Below are positions 40,926-49,197 of a stretch of DNA of 64,000 nucleotides, piece after piece. The first letter of the stretch is position 1, and each line of letters opens with the position of its first letter. A program made the position numbers and the translations under genes. Below the pieces are notes generated by a model that saw only the letters and a program-made list of their open reading frames with translations, was not told the DNA's origin and made no database searches. The stretch is from JAAYEA01 sp012689325. Lineage in GTDB: Bacteria > Chloroflexota > Anaerolineae > JAAYEA01. Location of the stretch: positions 1 to 64,000 of the forward strand of contig DAITVZ010000001.1 in NCBI GenBank assembly GCA_036841525.1, in the 5' to 3' direction.

Positions 40926-42101
40926 ATGAGAGAGGTATATCTTGATCACGCGGCCACCACGCCACTGGACCCTCGGGTCTGGGAGGCCATGGTGCCGTTT
41001 TTCCGCGAGCAGTTTGGCAACCCGCAGAGCCTGCATCGCTACGGCGACGGGCCGCGGGAGGCGGTGGAGCATGCCCGGGCCCAGGTGGCCGAGTTGATCG
41101 GCGCCCAGGATAAGGAGATCTTTTTCACTGCCAGCGGCTCCGAAGCGAACAACTTTGCCCTCAAGGGCATCGCCTTTGCCAACGAGAACGTGGGCAAGCA
41201 CCTGGTCATCTCGGCCATCGAGCACCATTCCGTGCTGAACTCGGCGCGGACCCTGGAAAAGCTGGGGTACGAGATCACCGTGATCCCGGTGGACGCCCAC
41301 GGGTTGGTGGACCCCGCGGCGGTGGCCGAGGCCGTGCGCGACGATACGGTGCTCGTCTCGATCATCCACGGCAGCAACGAGATCGGCACCATCCAGCCCA
41401 TCGCCGAGATCGCTCGGCGGGTCAAGGAGCGCAAGCGCCGCATCTATGTGCACACCGACGCCGTGATGACCGCCGGGACGATCCCCGTGAACGTGGACGA
41501 ATTGGGCGTGGACCTGTTGAGCCTGGCAGGGAGCGCCTTCTACGGCCCCAAGGGCTCGGGCGCGCTCTATATCCGGCGGGGCACGCGGATCATGCCGTAT
41601 ATCGATGGCGGCGTGCAGGAGAAGGGTCGCCGCGGCGGGACAGAGAACGTGCCCGCCATCGTGGGGCTGGGCCTGGCCGCCGAGCTGGCGCGCGGCGAGA
41701 TGGGCCAGCGGGTGGCGCACCTGACGGCGTTGCGAGATCGCCTGATCCAGGGCCTGACTGCCGTGGATCGCGTCACCCTGACGGGGCATCCCACGCAGCG
41801 GCTGCCAGGGCTGGTCAGCGTCGTGGTCGAGTATGTGGAGGGCGAGGCGCTGCTCTTGCTGCTGAACGCCAGCGGCATCGCGGCTTCCAGCGGCTCCACC
41901 TGCACCTCCCGCGCGCTCAAAGCCTCGCATGTGCTCACCGCGATCGGCGTGGAGACGGCGCTGGCGCAGGGATCGTTGGTCTTTAGCCTGGGCGTGGGCA
42001 ACACCCCAGAGGACGTGGATCAAGTGTTAGGGGTCTTTCCCAAGATCGTGGAGCGGCTGCGCGCCATGTCGCCGCTCTATCACAAGGTGGAGGTGGCCTG
42101 A
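40926..42101 (+). CDS. NifS/IscS-like cysteine desulfurase family protein lacking the PLP lysine
   Basis: 391 aa, fold-type I aminotransferase family. ATG 40926 follows AAGGAGG. Most of the IscS pattern is intact: YLDHAATTP, ASGSEANNFALKG, His100 (AIEHHSV), Asp178 (HTDAVMTAG), GGTENVPAIVGLG, and the sulfur-carrying Cys326 in SSGSTCTSR. The internal aldimine motif SGHK-x-YGPKG reads AGSAFYGPKG: His is Ser203 and the Schiff-base Lys is Ala204 (codon GCC, 41535-41537). The PLP-contacting Gln after Asp178 is Met181. The fold is kept but normal PLP chemistry should be lost. It is the first gene of an operon with an IscU scaffold. Confidence 0.9.
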   Translation: MREVYLDHAATTPLDPRVWEAMVPFFREQFGNPQSLHRYGDGPREAVEHARAQVAELIGAQDKEIFFTASGSEANNFALKGIAFANENVGKHLVISAIEHHSVLNSARTLEKLGYEITVIPVDAHGLVDPAAVAEAVRDDTVLVSIIHGSNEIGTIQPIAEIARRVKERKRRIYVHTDAVMTAGTIPVNVDELGVDLLSLAGSAFYGPKGSGALYIRRGTRIMPYIDGGVQEKGRRGGTENVPAIVGLGLAAELARGEMGQRVAHLTALRDRLIQGLTAVDRVTLTGHPTQRLPGLVSVVVEYVEGEALLLLLNASGIAASSGSTCTSRALKASHVLTAIGVETALAQGSLVFSLGVGNTPEDVDQVLGVFPKIVERLRAMSPLYHKVEVA

Positions 42102-42649
42102 TGCCAGTTTATACCGACAAGGTTTTGGATCACTTTATGAACCCCCGCAACGTGGGCAGCATCCCCGATGCCGACGGCATCGGCAAGGTGGGCAACCCGA
42201 CGTGCGGTGACATGATGGACTTTTACATCAAGGTGAAGGACAATCGGCTCGAGGACGTCAAGTTCAAGACCTTTGGCTGCGGCGCGGCCATCGCCGTCTC
42301 TAGCATGGTGAGCGAGATGGCCATGGGCAAGACGCTGGAGGAGGCCAAGGCCATCACCCGCGAGCAGGTAGCCCAGGAGCTGGGCGGGCTGCCGGATAAC
42401 AAGATGCACTGCTCCAACCTGGGCGCCGAGGCGCTGCACGCGGCCATCGAGGATTACGAGCAGAAACAGGCCGCGGCGCAGCAGGGCGGGCTGGCTTGCC
42501 AGTGCCCCTTCTGCAACGAGTTTTTCAAGGACGTGCCCGAGGTTTGCACTTCCTGCGGCGCCAAGCTGCGCTTCTGCGACGAGTGCGGGCAGCCGATCCC
42601 GCATGGGCAGGAAGCGTGCCCGACCTGCGCGGAAAAGGCCCAAGCCTGA
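42101..42649 (+). CDS. IscU-type Fe-S scaffold with C-terminal double zinc ribbon
   Basis: 182 aa; ATG shares its A with the TGA of the preceding gene (TGATG). Residues 1-125 are a NifU-N/IscU domain with the three ligand cysteines Cys35, Cys60, Cys104 and Asp37 (GNPTCGD, FGCGAA, KMHCSNLG). Residues 131-182 add eight cysteines as two ribbons: C133-x-C-x2-C138 region with C149-x2-C152, and C159-x2-C162 with C173-x2-C176. Standard IscU is about 130 aa and ends before this. The tail may dock a partner or hold a metal. Coupled to the Lys-less NifS. Confidence 0.92.
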   Translation: MPVYTDKVLDHFMNPRNVGSIPDADGIGKVGNPTCGDMMDFYIKVKDNRLEDVKFKTFGCGAAIAVSSMVSEMAMGKTLEEAKAITREQVAQELGGLPDNKMHCSNLGAEALHAAIEDYEQKQAAAQQGGLACQCPFCNEFFKDVPEVCTSCGAKLRFCDECGQPIPHGQEACPTCAEKAQA

Positions 42650-42666
42650 TCCTGGGGAGGAGCGCG

Positions 42667-43164
42667 ATGGCAGAGATCGTCAAACCGGCCAAGGAAAAGG
42701 CGGCGCTGGTGGTCTTTAGCGGCGAGCTGGACAAGGCCCTGGCCGCCTTTAACATTGCCACCACGGCGGCGGCCATGGGCATGGATGTCACCATGTTCTT
42801 TACCTTCTGGGGCCTGAACATCATCAAAAAGAACGAGGGCCAGCTCCAGAGCTCCGGCTGGATGGAAAAGATGCTGAACTGGATGAATCGGGGCGGCTCC
42901 AAGCGGCTCCCGATGTCCAAGTTCCACATGTTTGGGCTCGGCACGGGTATGATGAAGGCGCTGATGCGCAAGCGGCGCATGCCGTCGCTGGACGAGATGA
43001 TCCAGACCGCGCACAAGCTGGGCGTGCACATGATCGCCTGCAACACGTCGCTGGGGCTGATGAACCTGACTGAGGAGGCGCTGATTCCCGAGGTGGAAGG
43101 CGTCGCCGGGGCGGCCACCTTTGTGGGCATCGCCCAAGAGAGCAAGATCAGCCTGTTCATCTAG
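42667..43164 (+). CDS. DsrE/DsrF/DrsH-like family sulfur carrier
   Basis: 165 aa. ATG 42667 follows GGAGGAGCGCG. The N-terminal KAALVVFSGELDKALAAF and the mid-protein insertion (GMMKALMRKRRMPSLDEMI) match the DsrE2-like peroxiredoxin-type subfamily. Cys125 in HMIACNTSLG is the position of the persulfide-bearing Cys of this group. These proteins pass sulfur with TusA. It lies 17 bp after the IscU gene and 27 bp before tusA. Confidence 0.9.
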   Translation: MAEIVKPAKEKAALVVFSGELDKALAAFNIATTAAAMGMDVTMFFTFWGLNIIKKNEGQLQSSGWMEKMLNWMNRGGSKRLPMSKFHMFGLGTGMMKALMRKRRMPSLDEMIQTAHKLGVHMIACNTSLGLMNLTEEALIPEVEGVAGAATFVGIAQESKISLFI

Positions 43165-43191
43165 GATGGCGGGCTGTGGAGGAATACGCTC

Positions 43192-43437
43192 ATGAACGCC
43201 GATATCAAAGCGGATGCGATTTTGGACTGTGTGGGGCTGTATTGCCCGATGCCCATCATCCAGACCACCGAGCATATCGCCGGGCTGGAGGCGGGCCAGG
43301 TGTTGGAGGTGGTGGCCGACGACAAGGGCATCGTGACCGATATGCCGGCCTGGTGCAAGGGAACGGGCCACGAGTACCTGGGTATGCAGCAGCAGGGCGG
43401 CGAATACCACGTCTTTGTGCGCAAGAAACACGGATGA
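43192..43437 (+). CDS. tusA: TusA-family sulfur carrier
   Basis: 81 aa, two-layer alpha/beta sandwich. LDCVGLYCPMPII holds the conserved CPxP with active Cys18; Cys13 and a later Cys (AWCKGTGHEYLG) are extra. TusA takes persulfide from a cysteine desulfurase or rhodanese and hands it to DsrE or to biosynthetic targets. The neighbours suggest that it delivers sulfur to or from the DsrE-like protein encoded upstream. Confidence 0.93.
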   Translation: MNADIKADAILDCVGLYCPMPIIQTTEHIAGLEAGQVLEVVADDKGIVTDMPAWCKGTGHEYLGMQQQGGEYHVFVRKKHG

Positions 43438-43445
43438 GGCGGGCC

Positions 43446-43658
43446 ATGACGAACGCGACGATCGACGCCGAAACGGTCCTGGAGCAGGTGGTGGACAACT
43501 ATCCGCAAACCAGCCGGGTCTTTATGAAGTATGCGCTGCATTGCGTGGGTTGCCCCATTAGCCACCATCACCGCGTGGTGGATTGTGTGACCGAGAACGA
43601 CCTGGACCTGGAGAGCTTTCTTGCCGAGTTGAGGCAGGCGGCCTTCGGGCAGAGCTAG
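43446..43658 (+). CDS. DUF1858 (disulfide/hybrid-cluster-associated) small protein
   Basis: 70 aa. ATG 43446 follows GAGG; ATG 43434, overlapping the tusA stop, is an alternative. Pattern: ATIDAETVLEQVVDNYPQTS, FMKYALHCVGCPISHHH with Cys33 and Cys36, and Cys47. DUF1858 modules occur in hybrid-cluster-protein and ScdA/RIC-like contexts and are thought to carry a redox Cys pair. It completes the set of thiol carriers. Confidence 0.88.
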   Translation: MTNATIDAETVLEQVVDNYPQTSRVFMKYALHCVGCPISHHHRVVDCVTENDLDLESFLAELRQAAFGQS

Positions 43659-43687
43659 CTAAATACAGAGCCAGCCACAGGGCAGGC

Positions 43688-43711
43688 GGGCGTTTCCAGC
43701 CGGGAACGCCC
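43688..43711 (+). terminator. Hairpin after the DUF1858 gene, weak terminator
   Basis: GGGCGTTTCC (43688-43697), loop AGCC, GGGAACGCCC (43702-43711), one G-U, no T-run. It may separate the sulfur genes from the DUF166 gene or only stabilise mRNA. Confidence 0.4.
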
Positions 43712-43757
43712 CTTGCTGTCCCATACCGCGCGGAGCTGGCCTGATCGGGAGAGAGAC

Positions 43758-44513
43758 ATGCGCCTATTGATCGTGACGCAGGGCGAATACGGCAAACGCA
43801 TCCTGGCCAATATCCGCAACCGCGGCCCGCAGAGCTGGGTGGTTGACGAGTGGGAGGCGCCGCGGGTGCTGCCGCCCATCGTGGACTATCCGGAGGATTT
43901 CATTCCGGCGGACCTGGGGCAACACGACCTGATCCTGGCGCTGCCCGAGCACGCGGGGCTGGGGCAACTGCTGCCCGACCTGGCGGCGGCTACCGGGGCG
44001 CGCTCGCTGATCGCGCCGGTGGACCGGGAGGAGTGGCTGCCCAAGGGGCTGGTCAACCAGGTGCGCCGCTGGCTGGCCGACGCCGGGGTGGCGGCGGTCT
44101 TTCCCAAGCCTTTTTGCACGCTGACGGAGCAATCCTACAACTGGGGCAAGGGAGCGATCGCTTACGACGCCCCGCTGATCGCCGAGTTTGCCCGGCATTT
44201 TGGCCAGCCCTGCTTCCGCATGGCCTGCGTGGGCCAAGAGATCGCCGAGGTGGAGGTGGTCCGCGACGCGCCTTGCGGGTGCAGCGCCTTTGTGGCCGAG
44301 AACCTGGCAGGCATCCATGCCGACGAGGCTGAACAGGCCGCGGGGCTGCTGCACCACCACTACCCTTGCCTGGCTTCCATGGGCATCGACCCCGAGTTCC
44401 ATGACACGATCATGCACATCTCGGGGAGGATCACCAAAGAGGCGGTAGAGGCCGAGGTCGCGCCGGTCAAGACGCCCACGCGCTACCTGGAGCCGGCGGG
44501 CCGCAGCGGCTAG
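43758..44513 (+). CDS. DUF166-family protein
   Basis: 251 aa. ATG 43758 follows GGGAGAG. The N-terminus RLLIVTQGEYGKRILANIRN looks like a Rossmann beginning. The C-terminal half has conserved cysteines in VFPKPFCTL, CFRMACVGQE, DAPCGCSAF and HHHYPCLASMG, in line with the mostly archaeal DUF166 family, often mis-named thymidylate synthase. The cysteines could hold an Fe-S cluster. Function is unknown; the position after tusA and DUF1858 suggests a client or partner of the sulfur system. Confidence 0.8.
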   Translation: MRLLIVTQGEYGKRILANIRNRGPQSWVVDEWEAPRVLPPIVDYPEDFIPADLGQHDLILALPEHAGLGQLLPDLAAATGARSLIAPVDREEWLPKGLVNQVRRWLADAGVAAVFPKPFCTLTEQSYNWGKGAIAYDAPLIAEFARHFGQPCFRMACVGQEIAEVEVVRDAPCGCSAFVAENLAGIHADEAEQAAGLLHHHYPCLASMGIDPEFHDTIMHISGRITKEAVEAEVAPVKTPTRYLEPAGRSG

Positions 44514-44530
44514 ACCCCGGGCCCGCAAGC

Positions 44531-45529
44531 CTACTTGATGCTGGCCACGAACTGGGTCATCTCGGGGTCATCCCCGTATTCCTCGGTCAGCGCCACGGTT
44601 TCCCCACCAAAGGACACGACCTGTCCTTGCGCGTCCAAGTGCGCGGTGAGCGTGCCGATCCACTCGCCGCGGTAGCCCGCCTGCGCGAGGACCGCCCCGC
44701 CTTCGTTTTCGCGGATGGGCGCGAGCACGTTTCTGCTCTGCCCGCCGATGATGATGTCGATCTCGGGGACCTCGGCGGCGATGGTTTGGTCCAGGGGCAG
44801 CCCCACGTGCGAGAGCAGGATCACCACGTCGGCCTGCTCGGCCACTTCGGGCGCGTAGCGCTTGATGGTTTCCAGCGGGTCATCCACGCGCAGGGTGGTC
44901 GGGTCGCTGGGGTTGGGGGCCAGCGGCGTCGATAGGCGGGTCAGGCCAATGATGCCGATCCGGTGGCCTTTCGCCTCTTTGATCACATAGGGCAAGGCCA
45001 AGGGCTGACCGGTGGAAGCGTCGATGACATTCGCCGAGAGCACGGCAAAGGTGGCCTCCGCCATGCGCTGGCGCAGCGCGGCGGCGCCCAGGATCAGGTC
45101 CTGATCCCCTAGGGTGATGGCATCGTAGCTCATCATGTTCATGGCCGTGATGGCGGCCTGGCCATTGGTCTTTTGGACGGGGCCTTGGGTGGCATAAAGG
45201 GCATTGCCCGCGTCGAGCACCAGGACCAGGTCAGACTGGACGGAATCTCGCTTGATAAAGCTGGCTCGCCGAGCCAGCCCCCCTTTGGGGACGCCTCAGC
45301 CGCAGGGGTCGGTTTCTCCCGAGGTGTCGTTGGTGTGCAGGATGCGCAGTGTCAGTTCTTGCGGGGCGGCGGTGGCGGTGGGCGGCGCCGGCGGGCCCAT
45401 GGGCAGGGGGTTGGGGCGCGGGCCATAGGGCGTGGTCTGCGGCAACGCTCCCGAGCCGGCCGGCGCGCACCCGCTCATGCTCCCCAACAGGATCAGCCCC
45501 ACCAAGATCAGCGCGAGCTTTTGTCTCAT
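44531..45529 (-). CDS. Metallophosphatase/5'-nucleotidase-like lipoprotein with in-frame TGA (candidate selenoprotein)
   Basis: 332 codons, ATG 45529 with AAGGA upstream. A lipoprotein signal peptide ends near SMSGC, then a Pro-rich linker. The metallophosphatase N-motif LRILHTNDTSGETDPCG runs into TGA (45298-45296, residue 78) and continues in the same frame as GVPKGGLARRASFIK, then LDAGNALY, ITLGDQDLILG, ILLSHVGL and IIIGGQS. Relatives as I recall them have PCGC here, so UGA sits on a Cys position. Several metal ligands are altered (GDQD for GNHE, GGQS for GGHS). It is either a Sec-containing protein or a nonsense pseudogene. A downstream initiation would lose the signal peptide. Confidence 0.7.
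45260..45278 (-). promoter_or_regulatory. SECIS-like hairpin downstream of the in-frame TGA
   Basis: On the minus strand GCTGGCTC (45278-45271), loop GGC (45270-45268), GAGCCAGC (45267-45260): a perfect 8-bp stem. The loop begins 25 nt after the TGA and starts with G, which fits the general bacterial SECIS rules as I know them. Confidence 0.5.
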
Positions 45530-45566
45530 GGGAATCCTTCCTCAAGATAGCCGTAGGACGCCTTTT

Positions 45567-45594
45567 GTTATACTCGATTCCGCTGCTGGGTCAA
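45567..45594 (-). promoter_or_regulatory. Promoter of the metallophosphatase-like gene
   Basis: Minus strand: -35 TTGACC (45594-45589), 16 nt, -10 TATAAC (45572-45567). Confidence 0.65.
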
Positions 45595-45603
45595 ACTTGG
45601 CCT

Positions 45604-45632
45604 TTGCGGATCGCGCGGGGACGCGCTATAAT
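45604..45632 (+). promoter_or_regulatory. Promoter of the response regulator
   Basis: -35 TTGCGG (45604-45609), 17 nt, -10 TATAAT (45627-45632). Confidence 0.6.
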
Positions 45633-45707
45633 GAGTTGGAGCCGGTTGCGCCGTCAGGAGGGCCTGCGGCACGCGATGCAGCAGCACTGGCGTCTAGAGG
45701 AGAGCGT

Positions 45708-46388
45708 ATGTCAAGGCACATCCTTCTTGTGGAGGATGAGGGCTCGGTGGCCGGACTGTGGCGGCGCGATCTTGGCCGCAAGGGCTACCGGGTGTCCGTG
45801 GCCCGCTGGGAAGAGGCGCCCGACGCGGCGCGGAAATTGCAGCCAGATATCGCGATCATCGACGTTTCCGTGGCGCCCCAGAGCTGCCTGCCACGATGCC
45901 AGCGGCTGTGCCGCGAGTTGGGCATGCCCATGCTCCTGTTGACCGACCGGCCGGACCTGGCCGGGGCCGGGAAGGGCGTCGAGTTTGTGCGCCGCCCCGT
46001 GCGCTTCGACAGCTTGCTGATGCGCCTCGAAGAGGCCTTGGCCCGCTTCTCAGCGCGAACATCGGAGGCCGAGGGGCAGCTCTTTCAGATGGGCGAACTG
46101 ACCCTGGATGCGACGCATCAGGCGGTCGTCAAAAGGGGGCAGACGCATCTCCTCTCCCCCAAGCTCTTCCATCTCTTGCGGTATTTCATGACCCACGCCG
46201 GGCAGGTGCTGAGCCGCGAACAGCTCATGAGGGAGGTATGGGACACGGACTATATGGGAGACACGCGCACCCTCTATGTCCACGTGCGCTGGCTGCGGGA
46301 GCGGATCGAGGATAGCCCGCAAGCCCCCGCCTATCTGCGCACCGTGCGCGGGGTGGGTTACCGCTTCGACGCGCCGGAGCGAGACTGA
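45708..46388 (+). CDS. OmpR/PhoB-type response regulator
   Basis: 226 aa. ATG 45708 follows GAGGAG. Receiver domain (1-115): acidic pocket VEDE, phospho-Asp52 (IIDVSV), but the conserved Lys of the KP motif is Arg (VRRPV, residue 96), and the switch Thr is in LLTDR. Winged-helix domain (about 130-222): LSPKLFHLLRYFMTHAGQVL, REQLMREVW and VRGVGYRF. No histidine kinase is adjacent, so it is an orphan. The Lys substitution suggests atypical or phosphorylation-independent activation. Confidence 0.88.
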   Translation: MSRHILLVEDEGSVAGLWRRDLGRKGYRVSVARWEEAPDAARKLQPDIAIIDVSVAPQSCLPRCQRLCRELGMPMLLLTDRPDLAGAGKGVEFVRRPVRFDSLLMRLEEALARFSARTSEAEGQLFQMGELTLDATHQAVVKRGQTHLLSPKLFHLLRYFMTHAGQVLSREQLMREVWDTDYMGDTRTLYVHVRWLRERIEDSPQAPAYLRTVRGVGYRFDAPERD

Positions 46389-46425
46389 TCCGCGCCTGTG
46401 ACGGCACCGCCATAATCCGCGGTAT

Positions 46426-46454
46426 TTGACAATCCCCCTGCTCTGTGCTACCAT
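46426..46454 (+). promoter_or_regulatory. Promoter of the first peptide-binding protein operon
   Basis: -35 TTGACA (46426-46431), 17 nt, -10 TACCAT (46449-46454). Confidence 0.6.
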
Positions 46455-46520
46455 ATCGTGAATTGGCCGGTTCCGGTTATGCTGGGACGATTTACGATGA
46501 TTTCCTGCTAAGGGCGACGA

Positions 46521-48149
46521 ATGCCCAATCAACGCCTTCGTTACGTTGCTATCGCGCTGTTGGTGATCCTGGTGGTGGGAGCCTGCCTCGCCTGTGGGGG
46601 GGCGGCTTTTTGGTTGGTGAGGAGCGGCACGGCTCGGGAACTGCTCGACCTGCCGGCGCAGGGGGGCGATACCCTGCGGCTCTATGGGGACATGCCCTCC
46701 ACGCTGGACCCCGCCCTGGTTCAGGACACCACCTCCGCCGGTTACGTGCTCGAGATCTTTAGCGGGCTGGTGACGCTTAGTGGCGATCTGGAGATCGTGC
46801 CGGACCTGGCGGAGCGTTGGGAGATCAACCCCGATGGCACCCGGTACGTCTTTTACCTCCGCCCAGAGGCCCGCTTCCACGATGGCAAGCCCGTGACGGC
46901 GCAGGATGTCAAATTCTCCATCGAGAGGGCTTGCGATCCCGACCTGGGCTCGCCGGTGGCCTCTTCGTATTTGGGGGATATCGTCGGGGCGGCCGCGATG
47001 CTGGCGGGCGAGGCCGACGAGGTGGAGGGCGTCCGAGTGATCGACGACCGGACACTCGAGATCGTGATCGATAGCCCAAAGGCCTATTTCCTGCCCAAGC
47101 TGGCCTATTCGACCGCTTTCGTGGTCGATCGGGACAACGTGGCGCAGCCGGATTGGATGGTCCATCCCAACGGGACCGGGCCCTTCAAGCTCGAGTCGTT
47201 GACCAGCGACGAGATCGTGCTGGCCCGGAACGACGATTTCTATCGCGGCCCGGCCAAGCTGGCCCAGGTCCGCTTCCTGTTGGGCGGCGGCTTGCCCATC
47301 ACCATGTACGAGAACGACAGCCTGGACCTGGCCTACGTTGGGCTGGGCGATATCGAGCGGGTGCTGGACCCCGCCAATGCCCTGTCGCGCGAGCTGGTGA
47401 TCGTCTCCAGCCTGGGCGTGCAGTATATCGGGATGAACGTCCAGGCGCCGCCTTTCGACGATCCCTTGGTCCGCCGGGCCTTTGTGCATGCCACGGACCG
47501 GGAAAAGCTGGCCGAGGTGGTGCTCAAGGGCACGGCGGTGCCCGCGTGGGGCATCTTGCCGCCAGAGATGCCGGGGTATAACCCGGCGCTCGAGGGGCTG
47601 GCCTACGACCCGGCGCTGGCCCGCGAGCTTTTGGCCCAGTCCCGGTATGGCGGCGCGGAGGGCCTGCCGCCGATCACGCTGCACACCAGCGGCGACGATC
47701 TGGGGTTGCCGAGCAGCGTGGAGGCGCTTTTGGCCTTCTGGAAAGAGAACCTCGGTGTCGAGGTGCAGGTGGAGGCCGTGGACTGGCCGGTCTTTTTGGC
47801 GGAGGTGGACGCGAACCTCTATCCCATGTTCTCCCTGGGGTGGATGGCCGACTATCCCGACCCGCACAACTTTTTGGATCAACTGTTTTACAGTCAGAGC
47901 GACGAGAATCACGTTGCATACGCCAATCCCGAGGTGGATCGGCTCTTGCTCGCGGCACGCGTGGAGCGGGACCCCGCGGAGCGCATGGCCTTGTATCAGC
48001 AAGCGGAGGCCATGATCGTTCAGGATGCGGCTTGGATACCTTTGTGGCATGATCGGGACTATATGCTGATCAAGCCTTACGTGAAGGGTGTCTCGCCAGC
48101 ATCCACCTTGGTCCCCTGGCTCAAGGATGTGTATCTGGAGCGCGAGTGA
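46521..48149 (+). CDS. Oligopeptide-type ABC transporter substrate-binding protein
   Basis: 542 aa, SBP family 5 (OppA/DppA). ATG 46521 has a poor ribosome site. An N-terminal hydrophobic anchor (YVAIALLVILVVGACLACGG) is lipobox-like. DTLRLYGDMPSTLDPALVQD, FYLRPEARFHDGKPVTAQDV and GWMADYPDPHNFLDQLF are typical of the family. It captures peptides or other solutes outside the membrane. It is followed by two ATPase genes without permeases. Confidence 0.9.
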   Translation: MPNQRLRYVAIALLVILVVGACLACGGAAFWLVRSGTARELLDLPAQGGDTLRLYGDMPSTLDPALVQDTTSAGYVLEIFSGLVTLSGDLEIVPDLAERWEINPDGTRYVFYLRPEARFHDGKPVTAQDVKFSIERACDPDLGSPVASSYLGDIVGAAAMLAGEADEVEGVRVIDDRTLEIVIDSPKAYFLPKLAYSTAFVVDRDNVAQPDWMVHPNGTGPFKLESLTSDEIVLARNDDFYRGPAKLAQVRFLLGGGLPITMYENDSLDLAYVGLGDIERVLDPANALSRELVIVSSLGVQYIGMNVQAPPFDDPLVRRAFVHATDREKLAEVVLKGTAVPAWGILPPEMPGYNPALEGLAYDPALARELLAQSRYGGAEGLPPITLHTSGDDLGLPSSVEALLAFWKENLGVEVQVEAVDWPVFLAEVDANLYPMFSLGWMADYPDPHNFLDQLFYSQSDENHVAYANPEVDRLLLAARVERDPAERMALYQQAEAMIVQDAAWIPLWHDRDYMLIKPYVKGVSPASTLVPWLKDVYLERE

Positions 48150-48192
48150 GATCGGCCCGGGAGGGCATCTCGATAGGTTGTAGGAGGCAGAT

Positions 48193-49193
<1,001 letters not shown>

Positions 49194-49197
<4 letters not shown>

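Noticed and set aside
41541..41552. The Lys in YGPKG of the NifS-like protein as the Schiff-base Lys, shifted
   Set aside because: That Lys (residue 209) is a separate conserved residue of the family; the Schiff-base Lys should be five positions earlier, where Ala204 stands.
45296..45298. Frameshift as the reason for the interrupted metallophosphatase-like gene
   Set aside because: Both sides of the TGA are in the same frame and continue the family pattern, so only a codon change or recoding fits.
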